Source: JAGWAJ01 sp965215155 (GTDB lineage: Bacteria; Acidobacteriota; Vicinamibacteria; Vicinamibacterales; UBA8438). From it: DNA of 64,000 nucleotides. The notes below the pieces were generated by a model. That model was not told the origin of the DNA, made no database searches, and worked only from the letters and a program-made list of their open reading frames with translations. A program made the translations under genes and the position numbers. Where the stretch lies: positions 434,001 to 498,000 of the forward strand of contig CBDCCY010000001.1 of the NCBI GenBank assembly GCA_965215155.1. Direction: 5' to 3'. Of the stretch, positions 16,212 to 24,393 are shown in pieces. Each line of letters opens with the position of its first letter. Position 1 is the first letter of the stretch.

Positions 16212-17185
16212 CGTGCACGATGGTGCAGGCGCTCAACGCGGCCCTCGCGCGCGCGATGGCGGAGGACGCGCGCGTCATCGCGCTCGGCGAGGACGTCGGG
16301 GTCGACGGCGGCGTCTTCCGGGTGACGGACGGCCTGCTCGATCGATTCGGCGCCGAGCGGGTGCTCGACACCCCCCTGGCCGAAGCGGTCATCGCCGGGC
16401 TGTCGGTGGGCGCGGCGGCGCAGGGCTTGCGGCCCGTGGCCGAGATCCAGTTCATGGGGTTCATCTACCCCGCCATCGACCAGATGGTGTGCCACGCGTC
16501 GCGGCTCCGCTGGCGGACCCGCGGGCGCCTGACCTGCCCGCTGGTGCTCCGGGCGCCGTACGGGGGCGGGATCCGCGCCATCGAGCACCACTCCGAGAGC
16601 ACGGAGGCGATGTTCGCGCACGTGCCGGGGCTGCGCGTGGTGATCCCCTCGTCGCCGGCGCGGGCCTACGGGTTGCTGCTGGCCGCGATTCGGGATCCGG
16701 ATCCGGTCGTCTTCCTCGAACCGAAGCGCATCTACCGCGCCGTGCGGGAGGAGGTGACCGACGACGGGGCCGCGGCGCCGCTCGACACCTGCTTCCCGCT
16801 CCGCGAGGGGGGCGACCTCACGCTGATCACCTGGGGCGCGATGACCGTCGAGACGCTCGCCGCCGCCGAGTCTCTGGCGGCGGAGGGGGTGGCGTGCGAC
16901 GTGCTGGACGTCGCGACCCTCACCCCCCTCGACACGGCGACGATCCTCGCCTCGGTCGAGAAGACCGGGCGCTGCGTGATCGTGCACGAGGCGGCGCTCA
17001 CCGGCGGCTTCGGGGCGGAGATCGCCGCCCGCATCGCCGAGCGCGGCCTGCTCTCGCTGCAGGCGCCGGTCAAGCGGGTGGCCGGCTACGATACGGTGAT
17101 GCCGTTGCCGCGGCTCGAGCACGTCTACATGCCCTCGACGGAGCGGATTCTGGCCGCGGCGCGGGAGGTGCTGGCGTTTGCCTGA
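16208..17185 (+). CDS. pdhB: Pyruvate/2-oxoacid dehydrogenase E1 beta subunit
   Basis: 325 residues, the usual size. It shows LGEDVGVDGGVFRVTDGL near the N-terminus, DTPLAEAVIAGLSVGAAAQG, and RAPYGGGIRAIEHHSESTEA, all conserved in E1 beta. It forms the alpha2beta2 heterotetramer with pdhA and supplies the interface binding ThDP and the lipoyl arm. Start and stop overlap both neighbours (4 nt with pdhA, 8 nt with pdhC). Confidence 0.93.
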   Translation: MTCTMVQALNAALARAMAEDARVIALGEDVGVDGGVFRVTDGLLDRFGAERVLDTPLAEAVIAGLSVGAAAQGLRPVAEIQFMGFIYPAIDQMVCHASRLRWRTRGRLTCPLVLRAPYGGGIRAIEHHSESTEAMFAHVPGLRVVIPSSPARAYGLLLAAIRDPDPVVFLEPKRIYRAVREEVTDDGAAAPLDTCFPLREGGDLTLITWGAMTVETLAAAESLAAEGVACDVLDVATLTPLDTATILASVEKTGRCVIVHEAALTGGFGAEIAARIAERGLLSLQAPVKRVAGYDTVMPLPRLEHVYMPSTERILAAAREVLAFA

Positions 17186-18323
17186 GCCGACCGGCGTCGG
17201 CGGTCGACCGGTGCTGAAGCTGCCCGACCTCGGCGAGGGCCTGCACGAGGCCGAGATCGTCTCGTGGCACGTCTCCGAGGGGGACCACGTCGTCACCGAC
17301 CAGCCGCTGGTGTCGGTCGAGACCGACAAGGCGGTGGTCGAGATCCCGTCCCCGCACGCGGGGCACATCCGGAAGCGGTGCGGCGCCGCGGGAGCCCGCG
17401 TCGCCGTCGGAGAGGTGCTCGTCGAGTTCGAGGCGAGCGGGGCGCACGCGGACCGGGGGGCCGTGGTCGGCGATCTCGCCGAGGCCCCGCCCACGGCAGC
17501 AGGGGAGGCGTCCAGCGGCGGGAGTGCTGCGCCGGTGCCCGGCGCGAGCGTCCGGGCCGTGCCGGCGGTGCGCGCGCTGGCGCGGCGGCAGGGCGTCGAC
17601 GTGGCCCAGGTGCAGGGAACGGGTCCCGGCGGTGCGGTCACGCGGGCCGACGTGGAGCGAGCGGCACGGGCCCTGGCCGACGCCGGTCCGGCGGAGGCGC
17701 TCCGGGGCGTGCGGCGGGCGATGGCCGAGCGGATGGCGCGGGCGCACGCCGAGGTCGTCCCGGCGAGCGTGACCGACGAGGCGGACGTGGACGCCTGGCC
17801 GGACGGCACCACCGTCCTGCTGCGTCTGATCCGCGCCGTCGTGGCGGGTTGCCGCGCCGCCCCGGCCCTCAATGCCTGGTTCGACGGCGAGCAGCTCACC
17901 CGCCGCGTGCTGGCCCGCATCGACCTCGGCGTGGCGGTCGACATCGCGGAGAGCGGCCTGTTCGTCCCCGTGATGCGCGATGTCGGCGGGCGCAGCCAGG
18001 ACGACCTTGCGGCGGGGATCGCCCGGCTCAAGGAAGCCGTGCGGGCGCGCAGCATCCCGCCGGAGGCGCTCCGCGGACAGACCATCACGCTTTCGAACTT
18101 CGGCTCGGTCGGCGGCCGGCACGCGGCGCTGGTCGTGGTGCCGCCCCAGGTCGCGATCCTCGGCGCCGGTCGGGTCGCGCCGCGCGTCGTCGCGGTCGGC
18201 GCCGAGCCGCGCGTGCATCGCGTCCTTCCGTTGTCGCTCACCTTCGACCATCGCGCCGTGACGGGTGCCGAGGCGGCGCGCTTCCTGCGCGCGGTCCTCG
18301 CGGACCTCGAGGCGGCCGAGTAG
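17178..18323 (+). CDS. pdhC: Dihydrolipoyl acyltransferase E2 subunit
   Basis: A 381-residue E2 from TTG 17178. Residues 12-90 are a lipoyl domain with the lipoylated lysine in ETDKAVVEI. An Ala/Pro linker, a peripheral-subunit-binding motif (PAVRALARRQGVDVAQVQG) and a short catalytic domain (about 170-381) follow. The C-terminal active-site motif reads DHRAVTGAEAARFL, with Thr where most E2 enzymes have Asp (HxxxDG); the His is kept. The E3 gene (lpd) is absent from the window. Overlaps pdhB by 8 nt. Confidence 0.9.
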   Translation: MPEPTGVGGRPVLKLPDLGEGLHEAEIVSWHVSEGDHVVTDQPLVSVETDKAVVEIPSPHAGHIRKRCGAAGARVAVGEVLVEFEASGAHADRGAVVGDLAEAPPTAAGEASSGGSAAPVPGASVRAVPAVRALARRQGVDVAQVQGTGPGGAVTRADVERAARALADAGPAEALRGVRRAMAERMARAHAEVVPASVTDEADVDAWPDGTTVLLRLIRAVVAGCRAAPALNAWFDGEQLTRRVLARIDLGVAVDIAESGLFVPVMRDVGGRSQDDLAAGIARLKEAVRARSIPPEALRGQTITLSNFGSVGGRHAALVVVPPQVAILGAGRVAPRVVAVGAEPRVHRVLPLSLTFDHRAVTGAEAARFLRAVLADLEAAE

Positions 18324-18364
18324 GCCGGGCCGCGGCCGGCGCCGGAGCGCCGTCCACCGGCTCC

Positions 18365-18379
18365 TATAATCCGCTCATG
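18365..18379 (+). promoter_or_regulatory. TATAAT box and ATG forming the 5' exon of intron copy 2
   Basis: A perfect TATAAT (18365-18370), then ccgctc, then ATG (18377-18379), with the intron starting at 18380. This looks like the original leaderless promoter and start of the M28 peptidase gene, now separated from it by the intron. Confidence 0.5.
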
Positions 18380-18911
18380 GTGTGTCGTGACGACGCGGAC
18401 GGGAGACCGGCTGCGTCACGCTGTTCTTCTCCAGCGGGTGCAAGTCCCGCCTCGGTAAGCGCCGGAGCGCCGAGTAGCGGACCCCCAGGCACGACCGGAG
18501 ACGGCCGTGGCCCGAGCGGGGTGTCAAGAGCCTCTTCGGAGGGAGCAAGTCCGCGGGCCGCAACATGAAGTGAAGCCTGCAGCCTCGACAGATTCACAAC
18601 CCGAGAGCCGAGCCGCTCATGTCACGGTGAAGGCCACGTCTCCCGCGCCCCGGTCCGGCGGCGTACGTGCGGGAGGTCTCGGCGGGGTAGGGGGCGCAGC
18701 ACGCGGACACGGAGAGGGACGGAACACGAGAGGCCCGTCTGCGCGGCCCGGGTCGGGGCAACGCGGCTCGCATAAGCCGAAGGTGAAAGCGGGCGCGGCG
18801 CAGCGGGATTCCGAGGGGGCCATAGTACTGCGGAGGGCCGTGCAGCAGAACGCGGCCGGAGGGAAGGGCCCCTGCGGTGGGCACGGCGCGGGTGCAAGGA
18901 CGCGCGAGGGC

Positions 18912-20270
18912 ATGGCCGGCGAGACCGGACCCAACTCCCCCGGGGGGCGTATGTCTCTCGACAAAGTGCGCCAATTGCAGCGACGCCTGTGGGCCGCGGC
19001 CAAGCGGTCCCCGAAACGGCGCTTCCACGCCCTGATGGACCGGATCTGGAGGGATGACGTCCTCCGGGAGGCGTGGCGGCGCGTCAAGCGGAATCGTGGC
19101 TCGGCCGGCGTCGACAGGGAGACGCTGGCTGAGATTGAGCAGCGTGGTGTCGATGAGTTCCTCGCGGAACTCGGCACGGCGTTGCGGGTGGGGACGTATC
19201 GGCCGCGGCTGGTCCTGCGGCGCTACATTCCCAAGGCTGATGGCCGACGGCGACCGCTCGGGATACCGACGGTTCGCGACCGGGTGGCGCAGATGGCCGC
19301 GACTCTGGTGTTGGGCCCCATCTTCGAGGCGGATTTCCGCGATTCGTCGTATGGGTTTCGACCGAAGCGGAGCGCGACGCAGGCGCTGGAGGTCCTTCGC
19401 GTCCGCGGGGCGCGCGGGGGCAGCCACGTGCTGGATGCCGACATCTGCGACTACTTCAGCAGCATCGAGCACGAGAAGCTGCTGACGCTGGTGCGCCAGC
19501 GCGTCTCGGACCGGCGTGTCCTTCGGCTGCTGCGACTGTGGCTCGCGGCGGGGGTGATGGAGGACGGGCAGGTGCATCGAACCCTGGCGGGCACTCCGCA
19601 GGGGGGCGTCATCTCGCCGCTGTTGTCGAACATCTTCCTGCACGTGCTCGACCGGGTCTGGGAGGACCGGTGGGCGCACCTCGGTACGCTGGTGCGCTAC
19701 GCGGACGACTTCGTGGTGATGTGCGACACGAAGTCGTCGGTCGAGGCGGCGCGAGAGCGCGTGGGTCTGGTGCTGGCCCGGCTCGGGCTGGAACTGCATC
19801 CGGAGAAGACGCGGGTGGTCGACCTGACGGACGGTCGTGAGGGCTTCGATTTCCTGGGGTGTCATCTGCACAAGCGCATGAGCGGACCCATCTGGGCTCG
19901 CAAGCGGCAACGGGTGTACTACCTGCACCGCTGGCCGTCTCGGCGTGCGATGAAGCAGGTGCGAGCCCGCGTGCGGGCGCTCACCCCTCGAGGCCGCTGC
20001 CACACGGACCTGCGTCTGGTCATCGCGGACGTGAACCGGGTCCTTCGCGGGTGGGGGCAGTATTTCCGAACCGGGAATGCGGCGCACCACTTCGTGCAGC
20101 TCGACCAGTACGTGGAACGGCGCCTGCGCGGCTTGCTCCTCAAGCGCGCGGGGTCGCGACTCGCGGCTGGTCGGGCGCTGGCCTGGCATCGTCCGTTCTT
20201 CGAAGCCTTGGGGCTTGCTCGCCTGCGCGGCACGATTCGGTATCCGGGGGTGGTGCATGCCGCGACCTGA
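18912..20270 (+). CDS. ltrA: Group II intron reverse transcriptase/maturase, copy 2
   Basis: The protein is identical to copy 1 over the reverse transcriptase and maturase regions (YADDFVV, GTPQGGVISPLLSNIFL, VNRVLRGWGQYFRTG). Unlike copy 1, the frame cannot be read from the exon start codon, because the one-base C insertion shifts that frame to a stop at 18568; translation must begin inside the intron (ATG 18912 or 18951). Intact and presumably functional; no endonuclease domain. Confidence 0.92.
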   Translation: MAGETGPNSPGGRMSLDKVRQLQRRLWAAAKRSPKRRFHALMDRIWRDDVLREAWRRVKRNRGSAGVDRETLAEIEQRGVDEFLAELGTALRVGTYRPRLVLRRYIPKADGRRRPLGIPTVRDRVAQMAATLVLGPIFEADFRDSSYGFRPKRSATQALEVLRVRGARGGSHVLDADICDYFSSIEHEKLLTLVRQRVSDRRVLRLLRLWLAAGVMEDGQVHRTLAGTPQGGVISPLLSNIFLHVLDRVWEDRWAHLGTLVRYADDFVVMCDTKSSVEAARERVGLVLARLGLELHPEKTRVVDLTDGREGFDFLGCHLHKRMSGPIWARKRQRVYYLHRWPSRRAMKQVRARVRALTPRGRCHTDLRLVIADVNRVLRGWGQYFRTGNAAHHFVQLDQYVERRLRGLLLKRAGSRLAAGRALAWHRPFFEALGLARLRGTIRYPGVVHAAT

Positions 20271-20282
20271 AGCTCACCTGGT

Positions 20283-20316
20283 AAGCCGTGTGCGGGAAAT
20301 CCGCACGCACGGTTTG
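20283..20316 (+). ncRNA. Group II intron domain V, copy 2
   Basis: Identical to the domain V hairpin at 11687-11720, including the AGC triad and GAAA loop. Confidence 0.88.
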
Positions 20317-20376
20317 AACGGGGGTCTTGCTTCCAGCCGGTCGCTTCCGCCGACCGGTGCCCAGTAGGATCTACCA

Positions 20377-21963
20377 ATGCTCATGCTCCGGACCCGGTCG
20401 CGCGTCATTCCCCTGGCGGTGGCCATCTTGCTGCCGGGCGGGGTGGTCCCGTCCGCGCAATCCCCCGACCCGGAGACGGTCGCCGCCATCCGGGCGGAGG
20501 GGTTCGAGCGGTCGCAGGTGATGGATCTGGTCGGTTGGCTCAGCGACGTCTACGGCCCGCGCATCACCGGCACGCCCGCCATCGAGGAGGCTCGGGAGTG
20601 GGCGGCGGACCGGCTGCGCGCCTGGGGGGTTGAGAACGTCCGCGAGGAGCGCTTCGCGTTCGGCCGGGGCTGGTCGCTGGTCCGGTTCCACGCCCACATG
20701 GTGGAGCCGCAGGTGATGCCGATCATCGGCCACCCGCGCGCGTGGAGCCCCGGCACGCCCGGCACCGTCGAGGCCGACGTGGTGCGGGTGGACATCCGCC
20801 GGCGGGCCGATTTCGATCGCTACCGCGGCACGCTCCGCGGCAGGATCGTGCTGCCGCAGCCGGCGCGGGCGGTGCCGCTTCTCGAGGGCGACGTCGTGCT
20901 GCGCATGGACGAGGAGTTGCTGGCGGCTGCCGCCCGACCGGTTCGGAGTCCGCTGGCCCTCCCGGCGCGGCGGCGCACCGGCCGCCCGTCGCTCCGCGAG
21001 CGGACCGAGGCGTTCTACGTGGATGAGGGCGTGGTCGCCGTCCTCGAGCGGGGGAGCACGGCCGTGGTCGTCTCCGGGGCGCCGATCGGCAGCGATCTGG
21101 ACTGGCCTACGCAACGGACCGACGGCGGCACGGTGTTCCCGGGCCTGGGAGGCTCGCGCGATCCGCGCGCGCCGCGCGTCGTGCCGTCGGCCACCATCGC
21201 CGTCGAGCACTACAACCGCATGGTGCGCATCCTGGAACGGGGCCTTCCCGTCCGCGCCGAGCTGCACATCGCGACGCGCTTCCACGACGAGGACGGGCGG
21301 CCGAACGGCTTCAACCTGCTGGGCGAGATTCCCGGCACGGACCGCGCGGACGAGGTGGTGCTGCTCGGCGCCCACCTCGACGGGACGCCGGGCGCGACCG
21401 GCGCCACCGACAACGCGGCCGGGGTGGCCGCGATGATGGAGGCGCTGCGCATCCTGCGGGCGGTGGGGGCTGCGCCTCGGCGCACCATCCGCATCGCGCT
21501 GTGGGGCGGGGAGGAGCAGGGGCTCCTCGGCTCGCGCGCCTACGTGCGCGCCCACTACGGCGACCGCGAGACCCGGCGCCGGCTGGCGCGCCACGAAGAG
21601 CTCTCGGCCTACTACAACCTCGACAACGGCGCCGGCCGCATCCGCGGCATCTGGCTGCAGGGGAACCGCCGCATCGAGCCGATCTTCGAGGCGTGGCTCG
21701 CGGAGCTCGCCGACCTCGGGGCAACGACGATCGGGCGCCGATCGACCCGGGGCACCGATCACGTCCCCTTCGACGAGATCGGCCTGCCGGCGTTCCAGTT
21801 CATGCAGGACCGCCTGGAGTACAACGCCCGCACCCACCACTCGAACATGGACTTCTACGACCGCGTCCCCGCCGCCGACGTCATGCAGATGGCGGTCGTC
21901 GCAGCCGTCTTCGCCTACAACACGGCGATGCTCGACGAGCGGCTGCCGCGCAAGCGGCGATAG
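20377..21963 (+). CDS. M28-family zinc peptidase, exported
   Basis: An aminopeptidase/carboxypeptidase-like secreted enzyme, 528 residues from ATG 20377. ATG 20383 is the likelier native start, since the first ATG lies in sequence shared with intron copy 1. A signal peptide is followed by a PA-like insert (about 100-280) and the M28 catalytic part. Metal ligands seen are LGAHLDGTPG (His, Asp), GATDNAAG (Asp), WGGEEQGLLGS (catalytic and ligand Glu), YYNLDNG (Asp) and THHSNMDFYD (His). It sits directly behind intron copy 2, which separates it from the probable TATAAT promoter at 18365. Confidence 0.9.
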   Translation: MLMLRTRSRVIPLAVAILLPGGVVPSAQSPDPETVAAIRAEGFERSQVMDLVGWLSDVYGPRITGTPAIEEAREWAADRLRAWGVENVREERFAFGRGWSLVRFHAHMVEPQVMPIIGHPRAWSPGTPGTVEADVVRVDIRRRADFDRYRGTLRGRIVLPQPARAVPLLEGDVVLRMDEELLAAAARPVRSPLALPARRRTGRPSLRERTEAFYVDEGVVAVLERGSTAVVVSGAPIGSDLDWPTQRTDGGTVFPGLGGSRDPRAPRVVPSATIAVEHYNRMVRILERGLPVRAELHIATRFHDEDGRPNGFNLLGEIPGTDRADEVVLLGAHLDGTPGATGATDNAAGVAAMMEALRILRAVGAAPRRTIRIALWGGEEQGLLGSRAYVRAHYGDRETRRRLARHEELSAYYNLDNGAGRIRGIWLQGNRRIEPIFEAWLAELADLGATTIGRRSTRGTDHVPFDEIGLPAFQFMQDRLEYNARTHHSNMDFYDRVPAADVMQMAVVAAVFAYNTAMLDERLPRKRR

Positions 21964-22077
21964 GCCGGGGGATTCCGGCTCCGGGGACCGATCATCGCAG
22001 CGCCTGCCGGCGGGCCGGATCGGCTTGGCGTGCCGCGGGAGAGGGACTACGATGCAGGAATCTGGAGACCAAGAGGT

Positions 22078-24246
22078 ATGCACATGAAGTCCCGCGCCGG
22101 CTTTCTCCGACATGCGGCGGTGGCCGCCGGCCTGCTCATTCCTGCGGGGGCGTTCGCCCAGGCCGGGAGCGAAGCGGACGGGCCGGCGCCCGCCACGCTC
22201 ACCGTCTCGCCCGAGGAGATCACGGTGACGGCCGGCGAGTCCGCTCGCATCCGGGCCACCGTGCTCGACGGGGACGGCAACGAGATGGAGGCCGAGGTCC
22301 TCTATCTGCCGCTCTACGGGCAGTACTGGAACCTGGAGGAACGCACCTGGGGGTTCAACATCTTCACGGTGTCGCCCGACGGTCGCGTCTCGACCGTCCG
22401 CCCGGGCGAATACGCCGTGCTGGTGCGGGTGGTAGGCAGGGCGAGCGATGCGTCGGTGGGGGACTCGGACGCGGCCGGCTACCTGCAGCAGCGGGTGCCG
22501 CTCACCATCCTTCCGCGGCCGCCGGCGTCGATCGTGCTGAACGCGCCGGGGCCCTTCTATACAGGCACGGAGGTGACGCTCGAGGCCACCCCGCTCGATG
22601 ACGACGGAGCGTTCGCGGACGACGTCGAGGTCGAGTGGCGCACGTCGGACGCCTCGATCGCGATGCCGATCGGGCAACCGCCGGCCAACCAGCGAACCAC
22701 CCGCCGGGGCGTGCTGGCCCTCGGCGCGCCGGGCCGGGTCGCGATCACGGCGGAGGCCGGCGCGGTGACGTCCGAGATGACGCTCCGCGTGGAGCCGAAC
22801 CCGGCCGCCCGCATCACGCTGACGCCCGACCGGAGCGGCGTCCGGACCGGGGACGTGACGCGCCTGACCGCCACGGTGAGCGACGCCGAAGGGCGGTCGC
22901 TCGACGACGTGCCGGTCGCCTTCAGCGTGTCGGCGATCACCGACGCGATGGCCAGCGGCGGCCCGTCGTCGGGCCTGATCACGCAGGACGGGCGCTTCGT
23001 CGCCGATCTGCCGGGTGCCTACACCATCGTGGCCCGCACGGGCGCGGTGACGGCCTCCACCCTGATCCGGGTGGTCGAGCGCGGGGCGCGGCGGCCCATC
23101 GAGCTGGTCGGTCACGGCCGCGTGCAGGACCGCGCCACCACCGATCTCTGGGTGTGGGAAGCACCCAACGGGCGCGACTACGCGATGACCGGGACGCACA
23201 GCGCCGGCGGCCACGCCTACGTCTGGGACGTGACCGACCCGGCGAACCTCGAGGTCGTCGACGTCGTGCGGGCGGACGCGCGCTCGGTGAACGACGTCAA
23301 GGTCTCCGAGGACGGGGCGACGGCGGTCATCTCCCGCGAGGGCGCCTCCAACCGCCGGAACGGGCTGGTCATCCTCGACGTGTCCGATCCGGCGATCGGC
23401 GTGCGGAAGCTCGCCGAGTACGACGACCGGCTCACGGGCGGCGTCCACAACACCTTCATTCACGACGGTCACGTGTATGCGCTCTCCGCCGCCCGGCGCT
23501 ACGACATCATCAGCATCGAGGAGCCGGCCGCCCCGCGGCGGGTCGGGAGCTTCGCGCTCGACAACCCGGCGCGCTCGATCCACGACGTCGTGGTGCGGGA
23601 CGGTATCGCCTATTCCGCAAACTGGACGGACGGGGTGGCGGTGGTCGACGTCGGCGGGGCCGGCAAGGGCGGGAGCCCGCAGGAACCGAGGCTCATCGGG
23701 CAGTTCCCGTTCCCGACCGGCTGGAACCACTCCGTCTACCCCTACCGGAGCGTGTCGACCGGCAAGTTCTACATCTTCGCCGGCGACGAAGCGGCGCGGA
23801 GCGGTCCCAACTACAGTCCGGAGGCGGCCATCGGGACCGGAACGCCCGGCTACGAGAACGAGCCGCATCGCTGGCGCGGCTGGGTCCACATCCTGGAGTG
23901 GGACGAGAACTTCGAGTCGCTGCCGCGGCTGGTCGCCCGCTACGAGGTTCCGGAGGCGGGCAGCCACAACATCTGGGTCGAGGACGACGTGATGTACGTG
24001 GCTTTCTACAACGGCGGTCTGCGGGTGGTGGACGTCTCGGGCGAGCTGCTCGGCAACCTCTACCGCCAGGGCCGGGAGATCGCGCGCTTCCTGCCGCTCG
24101 ATCCGGAGGGTTTCGTGCCCAACGCGGCGCAGGTCTTCGGCGCGCAGCCGCACAAGGGGACGATCTTCTTCTCGGACATGAACTCCGGCCTGTGGGCCGT
24201 GCGCCTGGGAGAGCCTCCGGACGAGGAGACCACGGACCAGCCGTAG
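22078..24246 (+). CDS. Exported LVIVD/beta-propeller protein with Ig-like repeats
   Basis: 722 residues from ATG 22078, preceded by an aagagg ribosome-binding site and starting with a signal peptide (VAAGLLIPAGAFAQA). Residues about 35-340 form three Ig-like (Big-type) domains (e.g. LTVSPEEITVTAGESARIRA and ITLTPDRSGVRTGDVTRLTA). The rest is an LVIVD-type propeller with repeats such as YVWDVTDPANLEVVDVV, LVILDVSDPA and LRVVDVSGELL. Probably periplasmic or surface exposed; ligand unknown. Its TAG stop opens a degraded palindromic element (R8). Confidence 0.85.
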   Translation: MHMKSRAGFLRHAAVAAGLLIPAGAFAQAGSEADGPAPATLTVSPEEITVTAGESARIRATVLDGDGNEMEAEVLYLPLYGQYWNLEERTWGFNIFTVSPDGRVSTVRPGEYAVLVRVVGRASDASVGDSDAAGYLQQRVPLTILPRPPASIVLNAPGPFYTGTEVTLEATPLDDDGAFADDVEVEWRTSDASIAMPIGQPPANQRTTRRGVLALGAPGRVAITAEAGAVTSEMTLRVEPNPAARITLTPDRSGVRTGDVTRLTATVSDAEGRSLDDVPVAFSVSAITDAMASGGPSSGLITQDGRFVADLPGAYTIVARTGAVTASTLIRVVERGARRPIELVGHGRVQDRATTDLWVWEAPNGRDYAMTGTHSAGGHAYVWDVTDPANLEVVDVVRADARSVNDVKVSEDGATAVISREGASNRRNGLVILDVSDPAIGVRKLAEYDDRLTGGVHNTFIHDGHVYALSAARRYDIISIEEPAAPRRVGSFALDNPARSIHDVVVRDGIAYSANWTDGVAVVDVGGAGKGGSPQEPRLIGQFPFPTGWNHSVYPYRSVSTGKFYIFAGDEAARSGPNYSPEAAIGTGTPGYENEPHRWRGWVHILEWDENFESLPRLVARYEVPEAGSHNIWVEDDVMYVAFYNGGLRVVDVSGELLGNLYRQGREIARFLPLDPEGFVPNAAQVFGAQPHKGTIFFSDMNSGLWAVRLGEPPDEETTDQP

Positions 24247-24290
24247 GAGCTTGCGCCGCGGAACGCCAACGGAGTGGCGCAGCCTGCTGG
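24244..24290 (+). repeat. Palindromic element R8 (degraded partial copy)
   Basis: taggagcttgcgccgcggaacg...ggcgcagcct aligns with the right half of R4 (aggagtctgcgccgcagaacg...ggcgcagcct) with several changes. As in R2 and R3, the element begins at the TAG stop of the upstream gene. Confidence 0.45.
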
Positions 24291-24393
24291 CGGCGTGTGG
24301 CCGCGGGCGGGCGGGCCGGAGCGGAGGTCCCACCGATTCTGAAGGCTCATCCTGTGGAGCTGGCGGCCCCGAGGCGCTTTCCTTCCTGAGCTC

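Larger units (their letters stand above)
18380..20374 (+). mobile_element. Group II intron, copy 2 (ribozyme plus reverse transcriptase)
   Basis: Second copy of the intron at 9785-11778, same orientation, starting GTGTG. Only two differences from copy 1 were found on reading: an extra C in the run near 18481-18485, and a C instead of G at 20344 in the domain VI hairpin. The 3' end is at 20374 (CTAC) or 20378 (CCAAT). It lies 56 nt after pdhC and directly before the M28 peptidase start. The heptamer GCTCATG occurs at both junctions. Confidence 0.88.

Noticed and set aside
9785..20374. The duplicated 2-kb unit as an insertion sequence or composite transposon
   Set aside because: No transposase or terminal inverted repeats; the reverse transcriptase plus domain V identify a group II intron, and the copies are direct, with ordinary chromosomal genes between them.
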